In this document: positions 1 through 11,355 of the stretch, piece by piece | Layout: each line of letters starts with the position of its first letter | How positions within the stretch are numbered: position 1 is the first letter of the stretch | Assembly: GCA_030267565.1 (NCBI GenBank) | Contig: BRXU01000064.1 | Location: forward strand, 124,001 to 188,000 | Origin: Pleodorina starrii | Taxonomy: Eukaryota; Chlorophyta; Chlorophyceae; Chlamydomonadales; Volvocaceae | Direction: 5' to 3' | DNA: 64,000 nucleotides | The notes under the pieces: model-generated | Told to the model about the DNA's origin: nothing | The model's database searches: none | What the model saw: only the letters and a program-made list of their open reading frames with translations | Position numbers and translations under genes: made by a program

Positions 1-5
1 TGCAG

Positions 6-744
6 GACGCGGTGGCCGGCGCCAACCTGCCGCTGCTCCAGTACCTGCGGACCGAGGGCCTACTGACGACGGTGTCGGGCACGCTTAAGAGCATGACGAT
101 GTCGGCGGCGATGGAGCGCGGCGACTTAGCCATCCTGGCGGAGCTGCTGGCTGCGGGGTGGCCCGTGGATCCGTTCAAAGTGATGGGGGCGGCGCGGCGC
201 GGCCACCTGCACGTGCTGCGCTGGCTGGAGGGGCCCGAGGCGGGACCGGCCGCTGCGGAGGCGCTACACGGGGCGCTGCTGCAGGGCACCAAGCTGATGG
301 AGCGCGGCGCCGGGTCGGGCAGCTTGGCGGTGATGGAGTGGCTGTGGGAGCGGGGCTGCCCATCTGACGAGCACACCTTCACCGCGGCCGCGGGGGCTGG
401 CAACACGGCAATCCTGGAACTGCTGGTGGCGCGGGGCTGCCCGATGTCGGTGAGAGGCTGCCGTGTGCGCGCATTGGGATCGATGTGAGGCGGGGGTGGG
501 TCTGAGGGCGCTTTTTCCACTACGTTCGGCGGAGTGTTTCCGCCTCGCTCGCTTCCTGCACACTCCAGATGATGGCAGTCTTGCCTGCGTTTCCTCGCAC
601 CCCAGTTGTTGGTCGATGCACTAAACTGCGTTTGCGCTGCCTCTCCCACGCATGTCGCAGGACGCGGCCTACCAGGCAGCGAACCGCAACGGCGACACGG
701 CCATACTGCACAGCCTGCGACGGCTGGGGTGCCCCGGCGCCTAA
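6..744 (+). CDS. Ankyrin-type repeat protein, 3' end (partial)
   Basis: The window opens inside an intron: bases 1-5 (tgcag) are a splice acceptor. Exon 6-449 encodes 148 residues, then a GTGAGA donor. Exon 661-744 follows acceptor catgtcgcag and ends at TAA 742-744. Both junctions are phase 0, giving 175 visible residues. The protein is a run of helical repeats of about 33 residues with the signature A-A-x-x-G-x-x-x-(I/V)-L-x-x-L/W-L..GCP, for example EWLWERGCPSDEHTF and LLVARGCPMS. This resembles the divergent ankyrin repeats common in volvocine and some protist genomes, normally used for protein-protein binding. Both exons begin with Asp-Ala after a phase-0 intron, so the exons look like repeat modules. 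The N-terminus, and any other domain, lies outside the window. The partner is unknown. Confidence 0.7.
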
Positions 745-3623
745 GCTTAACTCCCCTTCACCTGGGGCAGTTATGGGACTCCGGTGCAACTTGTACTACT
801 GCAGCCCGAGAGCTGCTGCACTGGCTGGCTGCCGATTGAGGCCTGCCCGGTGTACAGCCACTGCCCACTGGCCCACAGGCCCTGGCGCGGCTCCGCAGTA
901 GATGTGTGCGAGATGCGAGGCCCGAAACAAGGACCACAACCTGCAGGCTTGAGGGCCGCACCCGGCCGACCGAGCTTTAGTGTTTGGGGGTCCCTTAAAG
1001 TTGTAGGATTTATGTGTCTGTGGCATCCATCCATCCATAAGAAGACGGGGACGCGCCTCGTCGTACGGCGTGCGGTGGACCGTCGGTAGGTTGCGAGCCA
1101 GCGGCGGCGGCGGGGAGTGAAGACTGCCAGCTAGTTTGTCGCGGGAGGTAGGACCCGGGGAATCAACTGATGGGAGCGGTGTGGTCCAACGTACAGCGTC
1201 CTTCTGGTGCACATGCTGGGACGTGAGGGCTGTGAGGCTAGCGTACCTAGGCGGCTTCTGGAGATGGATGGAGGCACCCGCCATGGCTTGTGGTTATGGC
1301 GGAACCGACGCGAGCTGACCGAGGCGGACATGGCAAACGAAACGGGCGTTGCTTACCAAGAAGACTTCACCGTAACGTCACCGTTACATGGCCGGCCTCG
1401 GGCGCGTCGCCGCCGGCCAACCCGGACAGGGGTTGGGGCTGTGAGGGCAGCACTGGGGAGCGGATGAGGCGGGCATGAGGGGCGGTCGGGGAGAGGGGAA
1501 GCTGCCGTGCGGCGGCGAATGGCGGCGCTGTGCGTCCGTCCGCGGCATGAAAGTAGATGTCGTGACTTCTGCCTGCGGTGGCGTGCACTCACTGGGCGAG
1601 CTGAAATGGGATTGGGTCCGTAACTGTCAGGCCGTGTCACAGCTTAGTTTAAGCGCTGGGCGACGACCGACTGCCGTAATGTCTGCCTGTGGACCCGCGC
1701 CTGGAGGGCCTTAAGGTCGCCGAGAGGAGCGATTCTGCGCGCGACGAGCCGCGGAGGCAGACAGAGCCTCCGTGCACACCAGGCCATGGGTACCTCGTGG
1801 CGGGGACACATGGACTGCGGAGGCACCGCATCATACGGTATCAGTAAACCTGCAGGTTTTGGAGGCAGCTCACGGGGCCTCGGGGGCGCCGCATGGGCTG
1901 CCTTGTTTGGAGATTGCTTCGCTCTTGTTCAACCGGCTTTACTCCCTCCGTGCCGGCGCCCCGGTTGCAATATGGCAGGCACTTCACTTGCTGCGGGCAG
2001 CTGCAGACTGACCACAGCTGACCGGGTATCACGGCTGTCGCCGCACGCGCGTGTGTGGGGCAGTGCCTTTCCATCCCTCACATGGCGGGCAGCATGGAAA
2101 GGGATGCGCGTGCATGAGACGAGGCTGTCACTGCATGAGTAAGTGGCACGTCGACCAATTCGCTTTGTTGTTGCGGAGATGAGCACGCCACATTCGTGAA
2201 CCAGATTCGAGCGATCGACAGCCGCGATAAAAAGGGGGGGGGCCGCTTGCGGTGGGCCGGGTGCGCAGCTGCCGTAACCTGAGCAGCCGCGTACTACACA
2301 ATCACCGAATGCGGTCCCATTTATTTTAGGGATGTCAGGTACCGTACGGCAGCTCGTCCAGTCTCGTCAGACAGTTGCATCAACGCATGGCATCTCCCTC
2401 CCTTGTCCCTTCCAATGCTTCCTCGGGTCACCTATTTGACACGTCCTGTAACAGGCGACCCAAAATATATACACATACACATGGCTTGGTACATACGCAT
2501 GGCTGATGCCGCGCTCTCATCGCCAGCATTCCACTCCTTGCAACCCCTGCGCCACCGCCGCTGCGCCGAGGGCCTGGAGCCCACTGTATCAACCGGGAAG
2601 TCAAGAGCTGCGCCCTCCCCGCTCCCCCCCTCCATCCCTGCATCCATCCTGGTGCCCCAACTTCTTCTGAACCCGCTCCGCCGATGCCGCCCGGGTGTTG
2701 GAGTTTCCCCTTGTTTAAAAACCATTTCCATCCCCGCCAGTCCAAGCCGACCCTCAGGCCGGCCGATGTAGAATCATTTGGCCTTAAACCCTAAAACCCT
2801 CCTCTCCGGCGTCACACTGCGTTCGCTCGACTGCGACTAATCGCTCGGTAGGGGCGTCGCCAGCGCTCCTTCACCCGTCGCCGCCGCTCCATGGCTGCGG
2901 TTTTATACCACTTACTCGCTCCGCAAACCTCCACACGCGGCCCTGCTGCTTGCAAGTGTCCTTTTGCAGTATCGTATCCTCATTGTCCTTTTGCAGACGG
3001 GAAGGATCCTTCCGATACGTCACCGTTCACGGGCTCCGGCCTTAACGTGGATAACCCCCTTTTTGCACACCCATCCTCACCCATCGACCCAGCGTGCGCC
3101 GCCGGTACAGGCGACAGCGCGAGGGACAGACGGGGCAACGTTCCCCCGACCTGCTGGCACTATTTGGCACTATTCCCCCGCCCCCTCTTGCCGTTCCATT
3201 CTCACTTCGCAGCCAGCGCCCAGAGAGTTTCGTCGCCCTCTCCCCGGCTCCTCTCGTCTCGAGCAATATCCAATACTCAATATCCACCGTCGGCCTCCGC
3301 CGTACCGTACTACAACCGCTCGTTTGTAGCAATGTCGCAGCCGCCTCGATTGGACTCACCCCTCGCTTCTCTGTTCCAAATGATCCAGTGACTTGGCTTC
3401 ACTCCGCACGTGCTGTACGACCACGGGCCCCGGCCGAACAGTGGGAACTCCCGCCCTCTCTGTCTCCGTCTCCGTCCCTCCGTTGCAGTACCTTACTTGT
3501 ACCCCCCGCCCACTGGTCCACACCACGCGACATTGGCCCTAAAGCAACGTAACCTCGTCCAAAATGGACGACCCTCCCCTCATGTTACCGGTAAATTAAA
3601 AGAAATATCTTCATCCAGATTAG
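745..3623. other. Intergenic stretch without a supported gene
   Basis: No reading frame here shows a recognisable domain or a convincing exon chain. It holds the 3' flank of the ankyrin gene (+) and of the giant gene (-), a short CA/TA-rich tract near 2465-2482, a telo-box-like AAACCCTAA at 2786-2794, several CCGTAC-type hexamers (for example near 1053, 2340 and 3300), and a pyrimidine-rich segment at 2600-2660. Frames of 100-166 codons such as 2891-3391 (+) lack splice context and known motifs and are probably chance openings in GC-rich DNA. Confidence 0.5.
2786..2794 (+). other. Telo-box-like / interstitial telomeric motif
   Basis: AAACCCTAA, directly followed by AACCCT, reads as almost two units of a plant/algal telomere-type repeat (CCCTAAA / CCCTAAAA). 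In plants a single telo-box is a promoter element of translation-related genes; no gene start lies close by, so a role is not shown. Confidence 0.4.
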
Positions 3624-6600
3624 CTAGGGTTCGAATCCTGGCGGAGACAGCACCGCGGCTGCCAGCGGCGCCAGCATTGCCAACCGCTCCTGCACCGTCG
3701 TACGCTGCTGCTGAAGCGGTGGCTGGATGGGGGAGGAGGTGGCGGGGGAGGCGGCACTCCCCTCCACACTCTGCGCCCGTTCGCGCGTGCGGGTCACCAC
3801 CAGCGGCAGCGCCGCCCCCGACCCACCAGCCGCCGCACCGTTTCCAGAAGTGCCCCTGCCCGCCACCCTCGCCGCAGCCGCCGCGAAGGGGCTCTGCGCA
3901 CTTCCCATGTCCGAGCTGGACGCCGGCTTCCTCCGCCGCCACCACAGCGGCGACTGCCGCTGTGAGCTGTCAACCGGATGCTGCTGCTGCCGGTGCTGCT
4001 GCAGGGTCTCTAATGGCTGCGACTGGGGCTGTTTCCGCTGTATCAGGCTACTCAGGGACTTGGCCTTCCGGGGCCTGCCGGCGGCGCCGCCTCGCCACGA
4101 CCTTCTCCCACCCGCACCGGCAACACCGGCGGTCAGGGCTGGGGCGGCCCGAGCGGCAGCAGCAACGGCGGCGGCGGCGGCTGGCGCCTGCTGGGCGTCC
4201 ACGGGGGGCGACGCAGGCTGGCAGCCCGCGCCGGTGCCGGTGCCGGTACCAGTGCCGGTGCCGGTGCTGGATCCGGGTCCGGCGGTCCCAGAGCCGCTCC
4301 AGGGATAAGTGCCGGCGGCTACCAACCTGGCCGATGCCGCCGCGGCGGCCATGAAGCGCTCCTTGCCCCACGAAGCGAAGCGGAGCCCGGGGGCGGTCCT
4401 ACGGCGGCCGCCGGCACCGTCGCCGTCGGCGCCGCCGCCGCCGCTACAGCAAATGTCCTCCACTCCTCGCTCAGGTGCGGCTGTGTGAGGCACGCCTCGC
4501 GGCAGAGACAGAAAGCTCCGCGGCAGTAGCAAGGCGCCGCCGCCGCCGCTGCTGGGGCCCTGCTGCAGCCTGCCATCGGCGGCGGTGTCGGCCCTGGCGG
4601 CGCGGCTGCTGTCGCGGCTGCGCACGGCAGTGTACGACAGGCCTATTGAGCCGGTCCTCAGCCCCAGTGACGATCCCGACCGCACCACGGGGCTGCTGGC
4701 TCTGTGGGGTTGAGGGCTGGTGAGGCTGGACAGCGCACGACTGGAGCCCGGGCCGCCGACCACATCCACCGACCCATGGGTCAGGTCCTCGCAGCTGACG
4801 CGCCCCAGATTCAAATGGGGCCCCCAGCGTACGGCGCCGTTGCCCTGCGCAGGTTCGACGGCGGGGCCGGCCGCGCAGGCGGCGGGCGCGGCGGCGCCGC
4901 CTGCATGGCTGCGCTTGCGGCCTTTAAAATTCAGGACCTTGTCGACTGTGGACCGAAGCCAACGTCGCAGGTTCGATACCCGTGGACCGCCATCTTTGTC
5001 GGCGCTGACACCCACAGCAGTGGGTCCAGCTCCTGCCGGCGCCGCCTCCCACGCAGCCGACGCGGCGGCGGTGGCGGAGTTGGACGTGGCTGCTTCAGCC
5101 AGGGTCACCATACGCGTCTTCGTCCCCGTTGCTGCGCGCCACCCCGCCTCCGCCGCCCCCTCCGACGCCCCGTCCTCACACAGCTCCTCCGCCGTCGTGG
5201 AGGCAGCCCCAACGGGCGCAGCCCAGCCCGCCGCCTGCAGCTCGGCCAAGGCCTCGGGCTGCGACGGCGCCGGTCGGACCCCCGCGGCGATGGCAGCGGC
5301 GCCCACGAGGCCGTGGCTGCCCGACAGACGCGGCAGCTCGTCCGCTGAATCCACCTCCCGTACAACACGTGGATCCAACGGTCCATGCTGCTGCCACATC
5401 GGCGGCACCGATGGGTTGCCGCCGCCGCCGCCGCCACCAGCCAACATGGAGATGCCCTTCCCCACATTGCGCACTCGCAAGCCAAGCTGCTGCGGAGGCG
5501 CTGTCAGCTGCCCGCCCTGAGCGGAAAGCCGCTGTGGCGGAGGCGGCGCCGCCGACGCCGACGCGTCAGCGGCGGCAGCGCCGTCGGACGCAGCCGGCGC
5601 CGCCGCGGCACGGGCCCACTCCGCGCCGTCAATCTCGACACTGCCGTTACCGTTGCCTGCCCGCCCGAACTCGAACCCCGGCCGCTGCGGGTCGTCGTCG
5701 GCGCCGTCGAGCTCGCCGCCAACGGCGGCGGCGGCGCCGCCGCCGCCGCAATCAGCCGGCGCCTCCTCCTCGGCGACGTTGAAGCCGCTGAACGTTAGAG
5801 CACTGTTGTCGCAATCTGGGTTGCTCATCCGCTTGCTGACGCCGCTGACGACGCTGCCGCCGCCGCCGCCGCCGCCAGCCCAGCCCACGACGCTGCTGGT
5901 GTTGCTGCTCCGCTGGCAGCTGCTGCTGTTGCTGGTGCGGTTGCTGCCGCCGTAAACGGTGCCGTTGCCACTGAGACCACAGCTGCTCATACTGGCTGAG
6001 CTGCGAAGGATGAGATTCGAGTGGCTGCTCGGCGTCGTGCGGGCGGATGCCGAAGTCGCCGCCACCGCGGCGGCGGCTGCACCGCCGCCAACGGTGACGG
6101 TGGCGGCGGCGGCGCAGCCGCCTGCAGCCGGAGGACCCACCTGCGCCGCCTGTCGTACACGACGCGTCTGTGGGGCGGGGGCGGAGGCGCGGACTACCTC
6201 CGGGCTTGCCGGCGCCGCCGCCAGCGGGTCGGCGGGCCGGCAGTAGCCCACATCGCTGATCCGGGCGCCATAGACGCTGCCGCTGCCGTCGATACCTGTG
6301 ATCATGGAGGTTCCACCGTACCCGTTGCCGTACAGTCTAATGTTCTTGCCTGCGCTGTCACGGTAGCCGCTGGGGCCGTCGGTGCCAAATGGGCCGCCGT
6401 ACGCGCTGCTTGACGTAGCACGAGAGTACGGCGGTGGGCGCTGCTGTGTCTGCTGCTGCGTAGCGGCACCGGTGCCGCCGCCGCCGTTTCCGCCGCCGCT
6501 GTCCCCCTGCTGGATGACGTCCACGGGGAGTGGGGCGACTTCCGCCGCTGCGGGCCCGAGGAGTGGGGCAGGAGGGAAGGGGGGGTGGGCGAGAGCCAAA

Positions 6601-9600
6601 ACCGAAGATGGAGCATAGAGGGCTCACGGATGACGGAGAGGTACGGCTGAAGTACGGCAGCCAAAGCGAGCCCCATACCCGCATCCCACACACCAAGCTA
6701 CAATACGAGCCAGGTCCTTCCTATTCGCCACGCTCCTCACCTTCGGCGCTGCTGCGCCCCATGATTCGCCGAAGTGACGCCGCCAGCGCCCTGCCGCTGC
6801 GGCTCACCCTGCCGCTGCTGGCGCTGCGCAGCATCACCGCCCCCATGCCGCCACCGCCGCCTCCGCCGCCACCGCCATTCCAGCCGCCCTGGATGCCGTG
6901 GGAGCTGCGGGTGCCGTACGACCGGCCCTCCAGCTGCTCTCGCATCAGGGCGTCCAGACGGGCCTCCCACGCGCCGCCACCGCCGCCACCGGCCTCGCCG
7001 GCGGCGGCAGCAGCAGCCGCCTGCTGGTGCTGCTCCAGGGCGACCTGCAGGAAGTCCCTGGACGACAGCATTTGGGGCTCCTCCCCTGGAGTGCTGGCCC
7101 GGAGGCGAATGGTGGGGCTGGGCACCAGGCGGGGGCCGGAACAGCTGGCGGCGCCGCCGACGGCGCGCACGGGCCACAACCCCGTGACGGAGGCGGCGCG
7201 GCCGCGGAGTGCCGCCGCCGCGCGCAGCTCCTGACACGAGGAGGGCCCGCCAGGCATCCGCCGCTCGGGGTCTGGTTCCGGAGCCGCCGCCGGTGTCGCC
7301 GGCGTCGGCGCCGTCGGCGCCAGCGGGGACTGGTTCTGTCCGCTGCTCCCCCGCGGGGTCAGCATGAGAAGGCTGCCCAGGCTGGCGGCGCGGACATGGT
7401 GGCCATGCGGTACGACAATTGACGCTGGCAGCGGCAGCGGCGAGAGCTGCTGCTGATGCTGCACTTGCAAACCTTCCTGCTGTTGCTGTTGCTGTTGCTG
7501 TGTAACGGCGTTGGCAGTGCTTTGGAAGGCGGGGCCGACGGCAGCGCCGACAGCGGCGGTGACGGCGGAGGCGGCGACGGGGTGCTCGGTGGAGCGGTTG
7601 GAGGGGCGGCTGCGGCTGCGGGACCACCAGCGGGACGGGGCGCGGAGGCGCCGGAGGGGGCCCTGCGGCTGGGGTGGCAGCCCCGAGCACTCCCTGTCCC
7701 CCTCTTGCTGCCGCTGCTGGTCGTTGTTGTCGTATGTTGCGATGGTGGGGTGCTGGTTCCTGCCGCTGCCGCCGATGCCCGCCAGCAGCGCGCGGAGGCC
7801 GGAGAGAGTGCTGCGGCCGCTGGCGGCTAGGTGGTGGGTGGTGGCCGTGGTTTCGGGGCTGGAGGGGCTGGAGGGGGACTTGGCGGTGCCGGCAGGGAAG
7901 GTGATGGAGGTGACGGCGAGTTGGTGGAAGCCGCGGCTGGTGCTTTCAACGGGGCCGGAGGGCACCTGGTCCAGGGCAACAAACCCGGTGGCCCGGGACC
8001 CGGTGGCGGCGGAGGCGGGGCCCTCGACGGCGGCGGCGGCGGCGGCGGCGACGGCCAGGCTAATGGGTATGGATTGCGCGAAGCGGCTGCTGCTTGTGAA
8101 GGTGAAGGTGGCGTGTCCGACGCTGCCGCGGGCGGCAGCAACGGCGGCGGCGCCGCCGCCCCCGAAGCCGCTGGAGGCGGCGGGGGCGGTGGGGGCGGCG
8201 GCGGCGGCTGCCAAGCCGCCGAGGCCGCCGTTGCCGCCGCCGTCACCGCCACCGCGACCCTGGGTGACAAGAGTAGCGGCACTTTCTGTGTGCTCCCAGG
8301 CCCCGGTCCCCGCATCCAGAACAGTGACACCCCAGTCCGTTTCACCTGTCAGGTTTGGGGCGGCATTGGCGGTGGCGGGCGTGGCGGGGGTGAGTATGCA
8401 GCATGTGGGCGTGTGCGGGTGTGCCGTACACGCGCACAACCGCAACCTTCCTTCACTTCCGTTATACCACCGGGTCGACCGGCGGGAGAAGAAACTCAAC
8501 CTCGAGGACATCAACCGATGAATGTACCGTATGTCTGAAGTTAATGGACGAGTTGAATGGGAGGACGAGTCGACTACGGTAAAGGGATCTCGCGGAGGGT
8601 TGCACTGAGGGGCGAGCGCAACGGCGGAGACAGCGCACTTGGGTCGGCCGACAGCGCTTCAGAGTATCAGAGAAGCATTTACACCGCTTCAGGGAGAGGG
8701 GACGACCGACCAGCGCGGCCTCCAAACGCCAACGGCCCCAGCCCCCAAACACCCACTTGTGTTAAGAAGGTACGGCGCGGCTCCCTCGCTGCCGTACTGC
8801 TCTTGCTCATGCTCCGCAATTGGCAGGCTGCCCGTGCCTGTGCCCGTGCCGGTGCGCCGACGAGCCCGTTCCTCCCAGCAGCTGCGCCAGCTGTCGCCAG
8901 TCTCCGCTCTCAGCCCCGCTGCAGCATAGGGGGCGACTGCAGCGGCGCCCGCAGACAGCAGCACCGACCCCTCCCTGGACATTGAGCTCGCCGCCGACAT
9001 GGGCGCCCGCGCGCGGTGGCGCTGCTGCTGCGGCTGAAGCGGCAGTGGTGGCGGCGACTGCGGTTGCTGGGGACTTTGCAGCAAGAACGCAGGAGGCGCC
9101 GACGGTGTCGACGGCAGCTGCTGATGATGCTTCTGCTGCTGTTGCTGCTGCTGCCGCCTTTGTTGTTGCGTCCACTCGCTCTGCTCGCGGCGCTCCGACA
9201 GCTTTGACAGCAGCAGCGCGTCGTGTATGTCGTACATTGTGGTACACCTCCAGCCTGCGCTCGCCATCAGCAGGGCGCCGTACCTATTCACAGCTTGACT
9301 GGAAACTGAGTGCCTACCGGCGGCGCCGCCGGTTGGGCGGAGCGGCGCCGCTGGGTCATCCCCCGGGCTGCTGCCAGCGCCGACGGTGGCGGCTTCGGCG
9401 GCGGCAGCAGTCGTGGTCCAGGAGGCTGAGCTGCCGCTGCCGCTGCCGCTGCTGTCGCCGCCGCCGCCGCCATCCGGGCTAACCGAGTGGTTGTGCTGCT
9501 GGCCGCTGCCGCGTTGCAAATCCCCTCTTGGATTTAGGTTTATGGAGGCCCTCGCCTTCCGACTGCTCCCCTGCCTCTTGAGGACTCTCGGCGGCGGCCA

Positions 9601-11355
9601 CCGCTGCTGCAGCTGCTGTTGGTGGGGGAGCTGCGGCTGTGACCCACGGGACGGCAGCCTCTGCGGCGGCTGCGGCGGAGGCCTCTGCGGATGATCGCAG
9701 CCGCGGCCCACCACCACCACCCCGGCGTCAGTGCCACTGCTGCCGACGCCGCCCACCGCCTCCTCCTCCTCCTTGCCCTCCTCCTCCTCCTCCTCCTTGC
9801 CCTCGTCCCCCTCCTCACCCTCGCCTTCGGAGCCGTCGTTCTGCTGCTGCTGCTGCTGCTGCCGCAAGAGGAATGGCGGCTTCTGCTGCGACATATGACC
9901 CGCGGGTCGGTCCCATGCAGCCTCTCGCCCGGAGTCGCCTCTGCTGGTGAACGCCATCGCGGCGGCGCCGTCACAACGGGGCGGCAGTGGCTCTGCGGGG
10001 GGAGCTGCCGCCAGGGCCCCGATCCCTGAGACCTCAGCTGAACCTGGCTGCACCGGCGAGGGAGGACCTGCACTGGCGGTGCCGCCGGTGGGGCCTGGGC
10101 TGTTGGGTAGCGATGGGGCAGTGTTGGCGGCGGTGACAGTGCCGAAGGCCGACAGCTGGGCGGGCGCCCAGGCGGTGGTGAACGGCGACTGGCGACTGGC
10201 GGTGTCGAGGCTGCGGAGGGCGGCCGGTGGCGGCAGCGCAGTTGACGGCGAGGGCAGCGGCGGCGGGCTGGCGCCTGCAGCGGTCGACCCGTTAGGGACA
10301 GCGATGGCGGCATGCGGCCCCTCCACACCCGCGACCAAGTCGGGTTCCGGGACCGGGACCGGGACCGCGACCGGGTCCGGGGCCGGGTCCGGCCCCCCAT
10401 CGCCCCGGCGGCTCGTCAGCTGGGTCGGATGCCCGGCTCCGGCTGCACCCACAAGTCGCCTCCGCAGCTGCTGCTGTGTTGCCGCAGTCGTAGCCATTCC
10501 AGGCACCGGCACCGGCATGCTGAAAAGCTCCGGCTCCGGCTCTTCAGGCTCCGACTCCGGTGCTGGTGCCGGCGGCGGCGGTGGTGCAGCGGAGGTGACG
10601 CCACGCGGCGGCAGCGGCGGCGGTGGCGGCAGCGGTGGCGCCATGGATGGGGCCGCCGGCGCCGGCATCGCGGCAGGCCAGGTCTCCAGCAGGGCGCCGC
10701 TGCACGAGGTCCCAGCCGCCGCAGAAGTCGTCGCCGCCGCCTTCGTCAGCGCCGCCGCTGCCACCGGCTGCGCATGAGGTGCTGACCACCGGGCGATTCG
10801 CAGCTGCACCGCCGCCGCCACCGCCGCCTCCGCCGCCAGCACATCCGCCCGCGCCGCCGCCGGCGGCACCGTGGGCGGCGGCAGCCCCACCTGACGGGCC
10901 ATCGGCAGCTCCCAGGTTATCGTACGGCTGTAGCTGACGGCGCCGTCATCAGTCTCCGGTCCGCTGCACTTGCCTCCGGGGCCGCTGCTCGTCCAACCGC
11001 CGCTGATGCTCACACTGGTGCGGCCGCGGAGGCCTCCGAGGCTGAAGCCGCCAAAGCTGAACCTCCAAGTCGGCGGGGCGTTCCGCACGGCGGCGGCATC
11101 GGCGGTGGAAGAGGCGGGAGCGGCCGCCTGACCTTCGCCACTCCGATCGGAGTGGCTGTGAAAGGCGGTGGTGATCGCAGGCGGCGGGCCGCTGGTCTGC
11201 CGGGTTCGGATCAGGTCTTCACTGAAGCAGCGGGAGGGCTTCCGGCGGAGGGACCCGCTGGCGGCGGGAGGAGGATTTGCGGCGGGGGCCTCGGCGGCGG
11301 TGGTGCCGGTGGCGGCGGCGGCGCTGCCTCGGGCTGGGTTGGAAGTTCGATCGTC
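3624..11355 (-). CDS. Giant low-complexity protein, C-terminal 2375 residues
   Basis: Three exons chain cleanly on the minus strand: 11355-8757, 8345-6741 and 6547-3624. The acceptor at 11356-11358 follows gcgtag; introns 8346-8756 and 6548-6740 have GTGGGT and GTGAGG donors, and both junctions are phase 1, so the frame is continuous for 2375 codons to the stop at 3624-3626. The 5' end is unresolved. The protein is mostly Ala, Gly, Ser, Pro and Gln, with an acidic run (EEEEEEGKEEEE) near 9760-9800, poly-Gln stretches, Val-Pro repeats near 10330-10380 and Thr-Gly repeats near 4230-4260. Ordered-looking islands are SRCFSEDLIRTRQTS near the visible start, TMYDIHDALLLSKL (within 9199-9294), TDWGVTVLDAGTGAWEH (about 8290-8340) and a basic amphipathic stretch LRRWLRSTVDKVLNFKGRKR near 4920-4990. 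It has no catalytic domain I recognise; a regulatory or scaffold role is only a guess. It looks paralogous to the plus-strand gene at 35355. Confidence 0.7.
9199..9294 (-). other. 32-residue conserved motif in giant protein 1
   Basis: This codes for a segment starting AVNRYGALL and ending TMYDIHDALLLSKL. Compared without gaps with the segment at 42065-42160 of the other giant gene, 16 of 32 residues are identical, including R, Y, AL, SA, W, T, MYD, HDA and L. It is flanked on both sides by low-complexity sequence, so it is likely a folded or binding island. I cannot match it to a named family. Confidence 0.65.

Noticed and set aside
2891..3391. Plus-strand frame of 166 codons upstream of the giant gene's 3' end
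   Set aside because: No domain, no splice chain, and Ser/Pro/Arg content typical of random GC-rich sequence.
3628..3650. tRNA T-loop-like GGTTCGAATCC in an AT-rich patch (plus strand)
   Set aside because: The flanking stem pairs poorly and no matching 5' acceptor strand, D-arm or anticodon arm is found within 100 nt upstream; it overlaps the end of the giant minus-strand coding region.
3410..8538. Long plus-strand open frames opposite the minus-strand giant gene
   Set aside because: They are GC-rich shadows: the minus strand shows in-phase splice junctions and continuous coding across the same region, while these frames give Arg/Pro/Ala runs without splice context.
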